Assembly (NCBI RefSeq): GCF_019303535.1
Contig: NZ_JACCIU010000001.1
Coordinates: 1,054,001 to 1,118,000 of the forward strand
Source: Lactobacillus sp. Sy-1
GTDB taxonomy: Bacteria > Bacillota > Bacilli > Lactobacillales > Lactobacillaceae
Direction: 5' to 3'
DNA: 64,000 nucleotides
The notes beneath the pieces were generated by a model that made no database searches, had not been told where the DNA came from, and saw only the letters and a program-made list of their open reading frames with translations. Shown here piece after piece: positions 18,906 to 27,808 of the stretch. How positions within the stretch are numbered: the stretch's first letter is position 1; each line of letters starts with the position of its first letter. The position numbers and the translations under genes are program-made.

Positions 18906-19595
18906 TTAATCAAAATGTTTCAGGGCTTGCTTAGCAGCCCCCTGTTCCGCATTCTTTTTGGAATGGCCACTGCCGATTCCGTATTCCTGCCCATCAATTG
19001 TGACCGCCACCTTAAAGCGGCGGTGATTTTCGGGCCCATTTTCATCAAGCAGGTGGTATTCAATTGCCACCGGTCCATTTACTTGAGCCCGTTCTTGTAG
19101 TTCGGTCTTATGGTCAAAGAACTCATCAAACCATCCCGCATCGAGCTTTGGAAAAATTACCTTTTCGCAAAAGCGGACAACCGGTTTCATTCCCTGGTCT
19201 AAATAAACGGCTCCAATAAACGACTCAAAAATATCACAAAGCAATGAATCCCGATTTCTGGCGTTGGCCTTTTCCTCACCGTGTCCCAAGCGAATGTACT
19301 TATCAAAGTGGCATTCCCGCGCAAAGCTACTGAAACTTTGTTCATTAACCATTGCTGCTCGCAACCGGGTTAGTTGGCCTTGAGGTAAATCGGGATACCG
19401 TTTAAAAATATATTCTGAAACCACTAATTCATAAACAGCATCCCCAAGAAACTCAATCCGTTCGTAAAACTTTAACTTATGGCCTGGATGTTCATTGACG
19501 TATGATGCCTGGGTAAACGCCTCGTCCAGTAGCGATTCATTATGAAATTTAATTCCAAAGTTATCCGCTAATTCTTTATCAAAAGCTGCATCCAT
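18906..19595 (-). CDS. rnc: Ribonuclease III
   Basis: 229 residues. The endonuclease signature is ERIEFLGDAVYELVVSEY, the second acidic cluster is CDIFESFIGAVYLDQG, and a C-terminal double-stranded RNA-binding domain ends GIGSGHSKKNAEQGAAKQAL. It processes rRNA precursors and other duplex RNA. A longer frame reaches 19652, but that extension runs through the acpP terminator hairpin. AGGGGTGG just upstream of ATG 19595 marks the real start (MDAAFDKELADNFGI). It precedes smc and ftsY in the conserved order. Confidence 0.96.
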   Translation of the reverse strand: MDAAFDKELADNFGIKFHNESLLDEAFTQASYVNEHPGHKLKFYERIEFLGDAVYELVVSEYIFKRYPDLPQGQLTRLRAAMVNEQSFSSFARECHFDKYIRLGHGEEKANARNRDSLLCDIFESFIGAVYLDQGMKPVVRFCEKVIFPKLDAGWFDEFFDHKTELQERAQVNGPVAIEYHLLDENGPENHRRFKVAVTIDGQEYGIGSGHSKKNAEQGAAKQALKHFD

Positions 19596-19615
19596 TTTTA
19601 TTCCACCCCTAATTT

Positions 19616-19646
19616 CAATAAAAGCGATTACAAAATGTAATCGCCC
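19616..19646 (-). terminator. Terminator between acpP and rnc
   Basis: Minus-strand GCGATTACA pairs with TGTAATCGC around a three-base AAA/TTT loop and is followed by TTTTATTG. It is a short stem and probably partial, since no clear rnc promoter is visible. Confidence 0.65.
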
Positions 19647-19669
19647 CTTCATTAATGTATGTTTTATTT

Positions 19670-19909
19670 TTAAGAATGACTAACGATGTAATCCACGGCT
19701 TCGTTCACCGTATTTAATTTTTCAGCATCTTCATCATCAATCGTTGCTCCAAATTCGCTTTCTAGGTTTAACACGAATTCAACAAAATCGATTGAATCAG
19801 CATCTAAATCACTTTTAAAGTTTAAATCGCCAGTAATCTTACTTCGATCAACTTCAAATTGATCAGAAATCATATCAGCTACCCTATTAAAAACTTCATC
19901 TTTTGTCAT
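19670..19909 (-). CDS. acpP: Acyl carrier protein
   Basis: 79 residues, very acidic. The phosphopantetheine attachment Ser is Ser39 in DLDADSIDFVEF; the usual DSLD is DSID here, a conservative change. It carries acyl chains for fatty acid and phospholipid synthesis. It sits between plsX and rnc as in B. subtilis, but without fabD and fabG between plsX and acpP. Confidence 0.95.
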   Translation of the reverse strand: MTKDEVFNRVADMISDQFEVDRSKITGDLNFKSDLDADSIDFVEFVLNLESEFGATIDDEDAEKLNTVNEAVDYIVSHS

Positions 19910-19925
19910 TATTTACTCCTACTAA

Positions 19926-20963
19926 TTAATTATTCTTGGCTTCCTGCTTAATGGCCTTCATTGCATCAGCATGGGTGTTAAAGTAATCAACGATTTTCCC
20001 GACCGTATTAGACTTAACCATCGTGTGAATTTGTCCCAGTGTGTTTCTAACGGTCGTGGCCTTACTGCTACCATGCATTTTAACTACGGGAGCCTTGACC
20101 CCGATCAACACTGCACCACCATACTTAGAGTAATCTAACTTGGTATTAATGTCATTAAAGGTATCCTTAAGCAGGTAAGCACCTAGTTTATCCTTTAAAC
20201 CACCATTAATTATACTCCTTTTAATTAAGTTTAGCATGGTTAGTGCTGTTCCTTCAGTACTCTTTAACGCAGCATTTCCAGTGAATCCATCGGTAACCAC
20301 AACGTCTGCGGCACCATTTAACAATTCTCGAGATTCAACGTTACCGATGAAGTTTAAATCATGGTTAGCGGCCAATAGTTCATGAACTGCCTTGTGGAGT
20401 TTATCACCCTTATCAGCTTCAGTCCCGTTATTTAATAGGCCGACCCGGGGTTTTTGAATGCCCAATACGGCATCAGCATAGTAGGCGCCCATAAAGGCAT
20501 ATTGGTAGAGGTGAAAGGCTCTGGAATCAGCATTGGCGCCCACATCCAACATTACGAACTTATCATTTGGGCCTTCCACCATTGGCAGGGTGGTCGTAAG
20601 CGCTGGGCGTTCGATTCCCTTGATTCGACCCACAATAAAGAGTCCCGCAGCCAGTAGGGCTCCGGTATTCCCACCAGATAAAAATGCGTCAGCTTCGCCA
20701 TTATGAACGGCTTCGGCAGCCTTTACCATACTAGAATCCTTTTTGGCTTTAATTGCCTTAACTGGTTCTTCACCCATTTCAATTACCTGTTCGGTATGCA
20801 CTAAGGTGATGCGTTCAGTATTGGCAACCAATGGTTCGACTTGGTCTTTGGGGCCAAATAGTAAAAACTCCATGTCGGGGTGAAGGTCCCGTGCCATTTC
20901 GACTCCTTTAACAACTTCGGTGGGGGCGTAATCGCCACCCATTGCATCAACTGCAATTTTCAT
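19926..20963 (-). CDS. plsX: Phosphate acyltransferase PlsX
   Basis: 345 residues. PlsX converts acyl-ACP to acyl-phosphate, the donor for PlsY in phosphatidic acid synthesis, at the membrane surface. Visible are [12 protein letters not shown] at the N-terminus, [40 protein letters not shown] and [19 protein letters not shown]. Full length. It precedes acpP by 16 bases, while fakA-like and recG lie upstream in the same unit. Confidence 0.97.
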   Translation of the reverse strand: MKIAVDAMGGDYAPTEVVKGVEMARDLHPDMEFLLFGPKDQVEPLVANTERITLVHTEQVIEMGEEPVKAIKAKKDSSMVKAAEAVHNGEADAFLSGGNTGALLAAGLFIVGRIKGIERPALTTTLPMVEGPNDKFVMLDVGANADSRAFHLYQYAFMGAYYADAVLGIQKPRVGLLNNGTEADKGDKLHKAVHELLAANHDLNFIGNVESRELLNGAADVVVTDGFTGNAALKSTEGTALTMLNLIKRSIINGGLKDKLGAYLLKDTFNDINTKLDYSKYGGAVLIGVKAPVVKMHGSSKATTVRNTLGQIHTMVKSNTVGKIVDYFNTHADAMKAIKQEAKNN

Positions 20964-20975
20964 TTCGTATCGCTC

Positions 20976-23003
20976 CTAATCTAGTGAATCATTTAGTGAT
21001 TCATCATTTAAATATTTAACTAGTGGTAAATTTTCAGTTTTTTCAGTCCAATGCGGGTCATTAATGATGCCCCTGGCTTCCTGTTGGGCATAGGAAAGCA
21101 TCACAAGGTCTGCAACCGGGTCGCCAATCTTAAATTGAATCTGTCCTGATTGTTGCCGGCCCATTACGTCGCCGGCTCCCCGTAGTTCCAAATCCTTTTG
21201 GGCCACCACAAATCCATCGTTGGTCTCAACCATTACGTTCATCCGCTTCTTACCCACTTCGGTTTTGGGATTAGCCACTAAAATACAGTATGACTGCTTT
21301 TGCCCCCGGCCGACCCGGCCACGTAACTGATGCAGTTGCGCTAACCCAAAGTGGTCCGCATTGAAGATCATCATTAAAGAGGCATTGGGGACGTCCACCC
21401 CAACTTCAATAACGGTCGTTGAGACCAAAATTTGAATTTCCTGGTTCTTAAACGCCGTCATAATGGCATTTTTTTCGGCATCCTTCATCCGCCCATGTAA
21501 TAACCCGACTTGAAAGCCGGGAAACGAACGTTTAAACATTTCGAAGGTCGCCTCAGCACTTTGCATCTCAGATTGGTCAGAATCTTCAATCAACGGGGCA
21601 ATCACATACATTTGATCCCGTTGGGTTAACCGTTGCAAAATAAATGGTAGCACGTTCGATAATTGGTTTTCTTGAATCCAGCGGGTAACGACTGGTTTGC
21701 GCCCCGCTGGTAATTCATTAATTACCGAAACATCCATTTCACCGTAAGCGGTTAACGTCATCGTCCGGGGAATTGGGGTCGCCGTCATGGTCAAGACGTT
21801 TGGTGAATCACCCTTTTTCCGCAGCGCCCCGCGTTGATTGACCCCAAAGCGGTGTTGCTCATCAATGATTGCTAACCCTAAATTATGAAAGGCCACCTCA
21901 TCTTGAATTAAGGCGTGCGTGCCAATCAATAGGTTAAGTTCGCCACTTTCAATCCGTGGCAAGATTTCTTTTCGAACCGCTGGTTTAGTATCACCAGTTA
22001 GCAATGCGATGGATACGGGAACGTCTGCGAATATCTTAGCCAATCCATTGGCGTGCTGTTCAGCTAAAATTTCGGTTGGAACCATCAGTGCTGCTTGGTA
22101 ACCAGAAGTAATCGTAGCATAAATTGCAATTGCAGCAACGATCGTTTTCCCACTGCCGACATCTCCCTGTAAGAGCCGGTTCATCTGGGAATCATCACCC
22201 AAGTTCGCTAAAATTTCATTCACAACGCGTTGTTGGGCATTCGTTAGTTGAAATGGCAACCCAGCAATGAAGGCGGCAACGGCAGCATGGTCGTAATTAA
22301 TTTGCACCCCCGCAAACTGATGATCACGAATTCGCAGTAGCTGCATCCGCATTTGAAAAATAAAAAATTCCTCAAATTTAGCGGTCCGCAGCGCCCGCTT
22401 CGAATCAGCCAGCGTTTTTGGAAAGTGCATGTCGTGGACTACCTGCTGATGCGACTCCAACCGGTAGCGTTTCCGCAGCGATTCAGGAATGATTTCTGCG
22501 ATTTGATCATGGTATTGCTCGTAAGTTTCTTGAATCAACTTGCGAAGCGTTGCCTGACGAATCTGCTTATTTACGGAGTAAATCGGGTCCATTTTGTTGG
22601 TCGTATTACTGATAATCCGCATCCCAGCCATCGATAATTGCTGGTGATCAAAGCGTCCGTAGACGACCAGCGGTTGGTTCGGGGTAATTTGTTTTTTTAG
22701 CCATGGTTGGTTAAAAAAGGTTACCCGAACCGCTGCATTTTCGACTCGCATCGTAAATGTTAAGCGGGTTTTTTTATAACCATAGCGAAATAGATTCGGG
22801 GAATCCAATACTACCCCCCTTAGCGTAACCTGAGCTTGTGCCGGCAGATCTGCTAATGATTGGGCCTTAAAATTATCGTAACGAAACGGAAAGTAATTTA
22901 ATAAATCAGCAATCGTTTTAATTCCTAAGCTGTTCAATACTAATTGTTTCTTGGGCCCAATCCCATTTAGCGTTGCAACTGAATCGTTTAAAGTGCTGAT
23001 CAC
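20976..23003 (-). CDS. recG: ATP-dependent DNA helicase RecG
   Basis: 675 residues, full length. An N-terminal wedge/OB domain precedes the superfamily 2 helicase motifs: LQGDVGSGKTIVAAI (motif I), LLTGDTKPAVR, IIDEQHRFGV (motif II, DEQH), TMTATPIPRTM (motif III) and QLHQLRGRVGRGQKQSYC (motif VI). It remodels stalled forks and Holliday junctions. The start is GTG at 23003 with GGAGG six bases before it. Confidence 0.97.
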   Translation of the reverse strand: MISTLNDSVATLNGIGPKKQLVLNSLGIKTIADLLNYFPFRYDNFKAQSLADLPAQAQVTLRGVVLDSPNLFRYGYKKTRLTFTMRVENAAVRVTFFNQPWLKKQITPNQPLVVYGRFDHQQLSMAGMRIISNTTNKMDPIYSVNKQIRQATLRKLIQETYEQYHDQIAEIIPESLRKRYRLESHQQVVHDMHFPKTLADSKRALRTAKFEEFFIFQMRMQLLRIRDHQFAGVQINYDHAAVAAFIAGLPFQLTNAQQRVVNEILANLGDDSQMNRLLQGDVGSGKTIVAAIAIYATITSGYQAALMVPTEILAEQHANGLAKIFADVPVSIALLTGDTKPAVRKEILPRIESGELNLLIGTHALIQDEVAFHNLGLAIIDEQHRFGVNQRGALRKKGDSPNVLTMTATPIPRTMTLTAYGEMDVSVINELPAGRKPVVTRWIQENQLSNVLPFILQRLTQRDQMYVIAPLIEDSDQSEMQSAEATFEMFKRSFPGFQVGLLHGRMKDAEKNAIMTAFKNQEIQILVSTTVIEVGVDVPNASLMMIFNADHFGLAQLHQLRGRVGRGQKQSYCILVANPKTEVGKKRMNVMVETNDGFVVAQKDLELRGAGDVMGRQQSGQIQFKIGDPVADLVMLSYAQQEARGIINDPHWTEKTENLPLVKYLNDESLNDSLD

Positions 23004-23018
23004 AAATCACCTCCGAAC

Positions 23019-23044
23019 AAAAAAATCGGAATCAAATCCGATTA
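23019..23044 (-). terminator. Terminator between fakA-like and recG
   Basis: Minus-strand AATCGGA pairs with TCCGATT around a six-base loop, followed by seven T. It lies between the fakA-like stop and the recG Shine-Dalgarno, so it is likely a partial attenuator. Confidence 0.65.
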
Positions 23045-23051
23045 ACCATGC

Positions 23052-24731
23052 TTATTCAACAGACACTAGGAATGGATAGACCGGTTGGTCCCCCTCATGA
23101 ATTTCGACTTCTAAGTCTTCATCAATTTTCATGATGTTATCCTTTAATTTTTGGGATTCCCGTTCGTTAGCACCCTGACCATAAATAATGGTAATTGCTT
23201 CACTATCTTCATCTAGCATTGCCTTTACCATCTGGGTAGCAGCATCAATCATGTTTGAACTGGTAACCGTAATCTTACCATCAACAATTCCCATGTATTG
23301 ATTCTTTTTAATGTGAACGTTATCTAATTCGGTATCCCGAACGGCCTGGGTGACTTCGCCACTCTTAACGAATTCGAGGTTCGATTCCATTGCTGATTTT
23401 AAGTCCGCTAAATCAGCTGATGGATCGTATTCCAGCATGGCCGTCATTCCCTGTGGAACCGTCTTGGTGTGGACGATCACAGTTGGAATGGAAGCAACCT
23501 TAGCAGCTTGTTCCGCAGCTAAAAAGATGTTGCTGTTATTAGGTAGAATTACCGCCCGACTGGCGTGTGAATTATTAATTGCATCCAAAATATCCTGGGT
23601 ACTAGGGTTCATTGTTTGCCCCCCACTGATCAAATCAGTAACCCCCAGGCTATTAAAAAGCGTTCCGATTCCATCACCACTGGTAACTGCAATGACTGCC
23701 GTATCGTTAGGCCGGTCGACCTCTTCTTTGGTTGGTTCGTCATCGGCATCATTATTAATGATATCTTCTTGTTGGAGACGCATGTTATCAACCTTAACGG
23801 TCGCTAAATCACCAAACTGTTGACCCCAGGCTAATACCTTTCCAGGGTGTTCGGTGTGAACGTGGACCTTCACGATTTCATCATCGTTAATGACTAAGAG
23901 TGAATCCCCCAGCTTAGCAAGGTAATCGTAAAATGGCTGGTAATCAAATTGGCGTTCAACTTCTTTACCATGCCCAATTCTGACCATGATTTGAGTACAA
24001 TAGCCATACTTGATATCTGCTGGATCAATTTCACCCTGAACGCTCTTATGATGCTTAGCATCAATCATTTCGTCCATTTCTTCACTATCAGGTTCGTTTT
24101 TTTCAACCTTAACTTCGCGGCCGTTTAATGAGTCTGCAAAGGCCTTAAAGACAAACGCTAGTCCCTGACCACCTGAATCAACTACGCCAACTTGTTTTAA
24201 TACCGGTAGCAGGTCCGTTGTCTTCTTTAACGCTACATCAGCAGCTGCGCTCACAGCGTCCATTAATTCGGCAACGTCCATTTTGGAATAGCTTTGCCGA
24301 CTCTTTTCAGCAGCCCCGTGGATGACCGTTAAGATGGTCCCCTCAGTGGGCTTCATAACCGAACTATAGGCCGTCTTAGTCGCCTCTACTAATGCCGCAT
24401 TCAAATCACTAGCGTCCAATTGGGGCTTTTGACTAACGGATTTAGCAAACCCCCGGAAAATTTGGGATAAGATCACGCCTGAATTACCACGCGCACCCAT
24501 TAAAAGCCCCTTTGCAAATGCTTCTGCAAGGGTGCCAACTGACTCACTAGTGGAATTGGCAACGTACTTAGCACCGCTAGCCAACGATAGGTTCATATTC
24601 GTTCCGGTGTCCCCATCTGGAACTGGGAATACGTTTAACGAATTAATAAAATCAGCATTATTTTTTAGCGTTACTGATGCCGCTTTAATCATTCTTCTAA
24701 ATTGATTACTGTCAATTTCTGTTACTCTCAA
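23052..24731 (-). CDS. fakA: FakA-like fatty acid kinase / DAK2 domain protein (YloV)
   Basis: 559 residues. The N-terminal DhaL/DAK2 domain contains VFPVPDGDTGTNMNLS and LMGARGNSGVILSQIFRG, with VDSGGQGLAFV further on. A central domain includes GYCTQIMVRIG and NDDEIVKVHVHTEHPG, and the C-terminal domain ends QPVYPFLVSVE. In Firmicutes, FakA phosphorylates exogenous fatty acids bound to FakB, and the acyl-phosphate can enter the PlsX/PlsY route. Its position two genes from plsX fits that use. FakB is not in the window. The start is TTG at 24731, after GGGGGC. It follows yloU, the standard yloU-yloV pair. Confidence 0.9.
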   Translation of the reverse strand: MRVTEIDSNQFRRMIKAASVTLKNNADFINSLNVFPVPDGDTGTNMNLSLASGAKYVANSTSESVGTLAEAFAKGLLMGARGNSGVILSQIFRGFAKSVSQKPQLDASDLNAALVEATKTAYSSVMKPTEGTILTVIHGAAEKSRQSYSKMDVAELMDAVSAAADVALKKTTDLLPVLKQVGVVDSGGQGLAFVFKAFADSLNGREVKVEKNEPDSEEMDEMIDAKHHKSVQGEIDPADIKYGYCTQIMVRIGHGKEVERQFDYQPFYDYLAKLGDSLLVINDDEIVKVHVHTEHPGKVLAWGQQFGDLATVKVDNMRLQQEDIINNDADDEPTKEEVDRPNDTAVIAVTSGDGIGTLFNSLGVTDLISGGQTMNPSTQDILDAINNSHASRAVILPNNSNIFLAAEQAAKVASIPTVIVHTKTVPQGMTAMLEYDPSADLADLKSAMESNLEFVKSGEVTQAVRDTELDNVHIKKNQYMGIVDGKITVTSSNMIDAATQMVKAMLDEDSEAITIIYGQGANERESQKLKDNIMKIDEDLEVEIHEGDQPVYPFLVSVE

Positions 24732-24765
24732 TTGTTTGCCCCCTAGACAAGCGGTCAGTTTAGAT

Positions 24766-25128
24766 TTAATCGTTTAAAACCTGAACCCCTTGGACTACAA
24801 CATTTACGGCGTTGGCGGTAATGCCAAGCATGGTTTCTAAATTATACTTTACCTTGGATTGAACGTTTCGACACACTTCAGAAATTTTAGTTCCGTAGCT
24901 AACGATGATGTTAACTTCAATCGCAATTCCATTTTTTTCCTGTTTAACGACGACTCCCTTAGAGTAGTTATCGTTTCTTAAAATACTGTTCATATTATCA
25001 CGGAGTTGTTTTTTACTAGCCATTCCAACCACTCCATAATTATCGGTGGTTGCACTTCCGACAACAGAAGAAATAACGTCGCTACTAATGTCTACAATTC
25101 CGTACTTTGTCTTAATTTTAACGGCCAA
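24766..25128 (-). CDS. yloU: Asp23/Gls24 family envelope stress response protein (YloU)
   Basis: 120 residues of the Asp23/Gls24 family, small proteins linked to envelope or alkaline stress. Family features are KTKYGIVDISSDVISSVVG, VVVKQEKNGIAIEVNIIVSYG and the C-terminal VNVVVQGVQVLND. The longest frame begins upstream (25170), but AGGAGG lies eight bases before the TTG at 25128, which yields the usual (M)AVKIKTKYG start. It is expressed divergently from rpmB by the promoter at 25160-25188. A second family member lies at 44297-44731. Confidence 0.9.
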   Translation of the reverse strand: MAVKIKTKYGIVDISSDVISSVVGSATTDNYGVVGMASKKQLRDNMNSILRNDNYSKGVVVKQEKNGIAIEVNIIVSYGTKISEVCRNVQSKVKYNLETMLGITANAVNVVVQGVQVLND

Positions 25129-25159
25129 TGCAATAGCCTCCTTAAAAGATTCGAAATAC

Positions 25160-25188
25160 ACTATAATCAACTATTAATACTACCACAA
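25160..25188 (-). promoter_or_regulatory. Promoter of the yloU-fakA-recG-plsX-acpP unit
   Basis: Minus-strand TTGTGG (plus 25183-25188), 17-base spacer, TATAGT (plus 25160-25165), about 30 bases before the TTG start of yloU. Confidence 0.55.
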
Positions 25189-25236
25189 GAACCAACTAAT
25201 CAAAAGAGTTGAAGTTGAATTTGAGATTCAAAGCTG

Positions 25237-25254
25237 TCAAGTAAATATACTTGA
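25237..25254. repeat. Perfect 18-bp palindrome in the yloU/rpmB divergent region
   Basis: TCAAGTA, a four-base AATA spacer, then TACTTGA: seven-base arms, fully complementary. It lies between the two divergent promoters, so an operator is possible; no regulator is known. Confidence 0.5.
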
Positions 25255-25264
25255 AAGAAAAGTA

Positions 25265-25293
25265 TTGCAATAATAGCGATAATATGCTAAATT
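25265..25293 (+). promoter_or_regulatory. Promoter of rpmB
   Basis: TTGCAA at 25265-25270, 17-base spacer, TAAATT at 25288-25293 with TGC before it (extended -10). The -10 is degenerate. Confidence 0.5.
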
Positions 25294-25345
25294 ATTGTAG
25301 TGTATTAAAAGCAATGTATAAAAATAAAAGTAAGGAGGCATTATC

Positions 25346-25531
25346 ATGGCTAAAGACTTTATCAGCGGTAAGAGAACCCATTTCGGTAACAAGCGTTCTC
25401 ACGCCTTAAATTCTTCACGTCGTAGCTGGAAGCCAAACTTGCAAAAAGTTCGGATTTTAGTTGATGGCAAACCCAAAAAAGTGTGGGTTAGTGCCCGGAC
25501 CTTAAAATCAGGTAAGGTTACTCGTGTATAA
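25346..25531 (+). CDS. rpmB: 50S ribosomal protein L28
   Basis: 61 residues, full length, basic. The pattern [19 protein letters not shown] and [17 protein letters not shown] is diagnostic of L28. It contains no CxxC zinc pairs, so it is the zinc-free form. The ATG at 25346 has AAGGAGG eight bases upstream. It is the only plus-strand gene between pepD and the window end, and in Firmicutes it typically faces yloU in this way. Confidence 0.97.
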   Translation: MAKDFISGKRTHFGNKRSHALNSSRRSWKPNLQKVRILVDGKPKKVWVSARTLKSGKVTRV

Positions 25532-25543
25532 TCACTTTTTAAT

Positions 25544-25576
25544 AAAAAAAGACCAGTTCTCACTGGTCTTTTTTTA
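25544..25576. terminator. Bidirectional terminator between rpmB and thiN
   Basis: GACCAGT pairs with ACTGGTC around TCTC, with seven-base A and T tracts on the two sides. It overlaps the thiN stop codon. Confidence 0.9.
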
Positions 25577-26224
25577 TTTGTCCTTACTTTGAATAACGGC
25601 GATAACGCCCTGATCAAATTCAAAACTGCCAGTATCGCCAATAAATTCATTACTAGCAAGTGAAACTGGATTTTGAATTGGGTATTGATCTAACCGGTAG
25701 CGTTCATCAAATAACGTTAAGGTCATTTGATTGAGCGGAACAAACGCTAAGTACTTCTTATCAGCTTCCTTTTGAAGCTGGTGCTTACCAGGCAGAAAGT
25801 AGCTAATCGTGTTTTGATTATCAATCAATCGAATGCGGGGGGCAAACATCCGAAAGCGCATCTCCAAAACCATCAAAAAGTTTGCCAAGAAGTGGTCAAT
25901 CCGCCCCCCAGTCACCCCATAAATATCAATCGTTTGCGCCGCGTAGCGTTGCAAAGCGATTTTCAAGCCCAACTGGGTATCAGTATCATCCTTTTCAGGA
26001 TTTGACTGGTGGATGTTTGCGACATGCTGTTTAACAACCGCTAATTCATCAGGAGCCATTGAATCAAAATCACCAATCGCATAAATGGGGTCGATTCCTA
26101 AATCAATCAACCGCAGTGTTCCCCGGTCGATTCCAATCCAATCACCTGCCACCTGATGTTTTTTAATGGTATCCGGCCAATTATCAACCGGACCCCCACT
26201 CATTAGATTCAGGTGTTTAACCAT
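25574..26224 (-). CDS. thiN: Thiamine pyrophosphokinase
   Basis: 216 residues. The enzyme makes thiamine diphosphate from thiamine and ATP. Visible are WIGIDRGTLRLIDLGIDP, AIGDFDSM with the metal-binding Asp, HQSNPEKDDTDTQLGL and YGVTGGRIDHFLAN. Its ATG overlaps the last base of the rpe stop (TAATG at 26224), so it is translationally coupled. This rsgA-rpe-thiN order is standard in Firmicutes. Confidence 0.95.
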   Translation of the reverse strand: MVKHLNLMSGGPVDNWPDTIKKHQVAGDWIGIDRGTLRLIDLGIDPIYAIGDFDSMAPDELAVVKQHVANIHQSNPEKDDTDTQLGLKIALQRYAAQTIDIYGVTGGRIDHFLANFLMVLEMRFRMFAPRIRLIDNQNTISYFLPGKHQLQKEADKKYLAFVPLNQMTLTLFDERYRLDQYPIQNPVSLASNEFIGDTGSFEFDQGVIAVIQSKDK

Positions 26225-26877
26225 TACTTAGTCGCATCCTTAATTGCTTGCACCTTGCTTGCAGGATCCTTAGCACCAAATACATACGAACCAGCAACGG
26301 CAACCGTTGCGCCCGCTTCATAAGCGCCCTTAACGGTCTGGTCATTGACCCCACCATCGATTTCGATATCGAAGTCATAGCCTGCTTGTTGCTTGATTTC
26401 ATTAAGTTGCTTAATTTTCTTTACCGTTTCTGGAATGAACTTTTGGCCCCCAAAACCAGGGTTCACAGTCATTACTAGTACTTGGTCCACCATATATAGC
26501 ACTGGTTTAATGGCTTCGACTGGGGTGCCAGGATTAATTACCACTTCAGCCTTTACGTCCCGGTTCTTAATCATTTGTAGGGCCCGGTGAATGTGGGGCG
26601 TGGATTCAACATGCACCCCGATTAAGTCGGCCCCAGCATCAGCAAAGGTATCAATGTACCGTTCTGGGTTTTCAACCATCATGTGAACGTCTAAAATCAT
26701 CTTTGAGATGGGTCTGATTGCTTTTACCCAGTTTGGGCCGTATGAAATAGCGGGAACGAACATGCCATCCATAATATCGATGTGTAGGTATTCCGCCCCC
26801 CCTTTTTCAACCTTTTCGATGTCGCGTTGAAGGTTAACGTAATCAGCACTTAAAATTGATGGAGCTACTTTAATCAT
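26224..26877 (-). CDS. rpe: Ribulose-phosphate 3-epimerase
   Basis: A 217-residue TIM barrel with APSILSADY at the N-terminus, LHIDIMDGMFVP (metal His and Asp), LDVHMMVENPERY, VMTVNPGFGGQKF and EIDGGVNDQTV. It interconverts ribulose 5-phosphate and xylulose 5-phosphate. In heterofermentative lactobacilli this feeds the phosphoketolase path; the metabolic type of this organism is not proven by the gene itself. It lies 11 bases after rsgA. Confidence 0.97.
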   Translation of the reverse strand: MIKVAPSILSADYVNLQRDIEKVEKGGAEYLHIDIMDGMFVPAISYGPNWVKAIRPISKMILDVHMMVENPERYIDTFADAGADLIGVHVESTPHIHRALQMIKNRDVKAEVVINPGTPVEAIKPVLYMVDQVLVMTVNPGFGGQKFIPETVKKIKQLNEIKQQAGYDFDIEIDGGVNDQTVKGAYEAGATVAVAGSYVFGAKDPASKVQAIKDATK

Positions 26878-26887
26878 TTGAATTTCC

Positions 26888-27769
26888 TCATTTCTTTTTA
26901 TTATAAACTGGCTTGCGATTCTTGATCATGGTAAAGAGCTGGAGGTAATCCTCATAGCGGCTCTTTAAAATTTCACCATCGGCCACCATTGCTTTAATTT
27001 TACAACCAGGTTCATTCACATGTAAACACCCTCTGAACTTGCAATCGGGAGCGTTTCGAACAAACTCTGGAAAATAATCTTTTACTTCCCGGTAATCGAT
27101 ATCAAACGTATCGTAGGAAGAAAACCCGGGGGTATCAGCTACTAATCCGCCGGCAATCGGAATCAGCGTTACCATTCTAGTGGTATGCCGACCCCGGTTT
27201 AAGGCCTGGGAAATTTCACCAGTCGCTAAATTCAAACTAGGGAGGATTTTATTCAAAAGCGTTGATTTTCCAGCCCCGGTCTGCCCCATAAAAACGGTCA
27301 CTACGTCCGCAAAATGACGCTTTAACTCCGTAACGGAGTCGTTATCATCCTGACCAGTAGGATAAATCACGGTGTAACCAATTTGTTGATAGTCAGCCGC
27401 TAGTTGCTTAATTTTAGTAAAGCGTTCTGCATCGATTAAATCGACCTTAGTAAAGTAAATAATCGGCTTAATATGACTAATGCCTAACGCTACTAACTGC
27501 CGGTTCAAAAGGTTTATGCTAAATTCAGCCGCAGTTGAAGCTGTGACCACGACTGCCTGGTCGATATTTGCCAGTGGTGGTCTCACCAATGAATTTTTTC
27601 GTTCATCAACGCTTAAAATATAATCATTTTCAAATTCAACAATGTCGCCTACGACGGGTTTAATACCATGTTTTCTAAAGTTCCCCCGTGCCCTCGTCCG
27701 GTATGTCTTACCGTCTGAATGAACATCAAAAAAACCACTTAATGACTGATAAATTCTTCCCTTAGCCAA
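26888..27769 (-). CDS. rsgA: Ribosome small subunit-dependent GTPase RsgA
   Basis: 293 residues. An N-terminal OB fold precedes a circularly permuted GTPase domain whose motifs appear in the order YFTKVDLID (G4), MGQTGAGKSTLLNKILP (G1) and DTPGFSSY (G3). The zinc finger CKFRGCLHVNEPGC follows. It checks late 30S assembly. It sits after prkC, as in B. subtilis (prpC-prkC-rsgA-rpe). Confidence 0.97.
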   Translation of the reverse strand: MAKGRIYQSLSGFFDVHSDGKTYRTRARGNFRKHGIKPVVGDIVEFENDYILSVDERKNSLVRPPLANIDQAVVVTASTAAEFSINLLNRQLVALGISHIKPIIYFTKVDLIDAERFTKIKQLAADYQQIGYTVIYPTGQDDNDSVTELKRHFADVVTVFMGQTGAGKSTLLNKILPSLNLATGEISQALNRGRHTTRMVTLIPIAGGLVADTPGFSSYDTFDIDYREVKDYFPEFVRNAPDCKFRGCLHVNEPGCKIKAMVADGEILKSRYEDYLQLFTMIKNRKPVYNKKK

Positions 27770-27808
27770 CTGAACACCCCTTTTTTATTTATTATACTAT
27801 AAAGATGA

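Noticed and set aside
19596-19652. Upstream extension of rnc
   Set aside because: It translates through the acpP terminator hairpin and bypasses the good Shine-Dalgarno next to ATG 19595.
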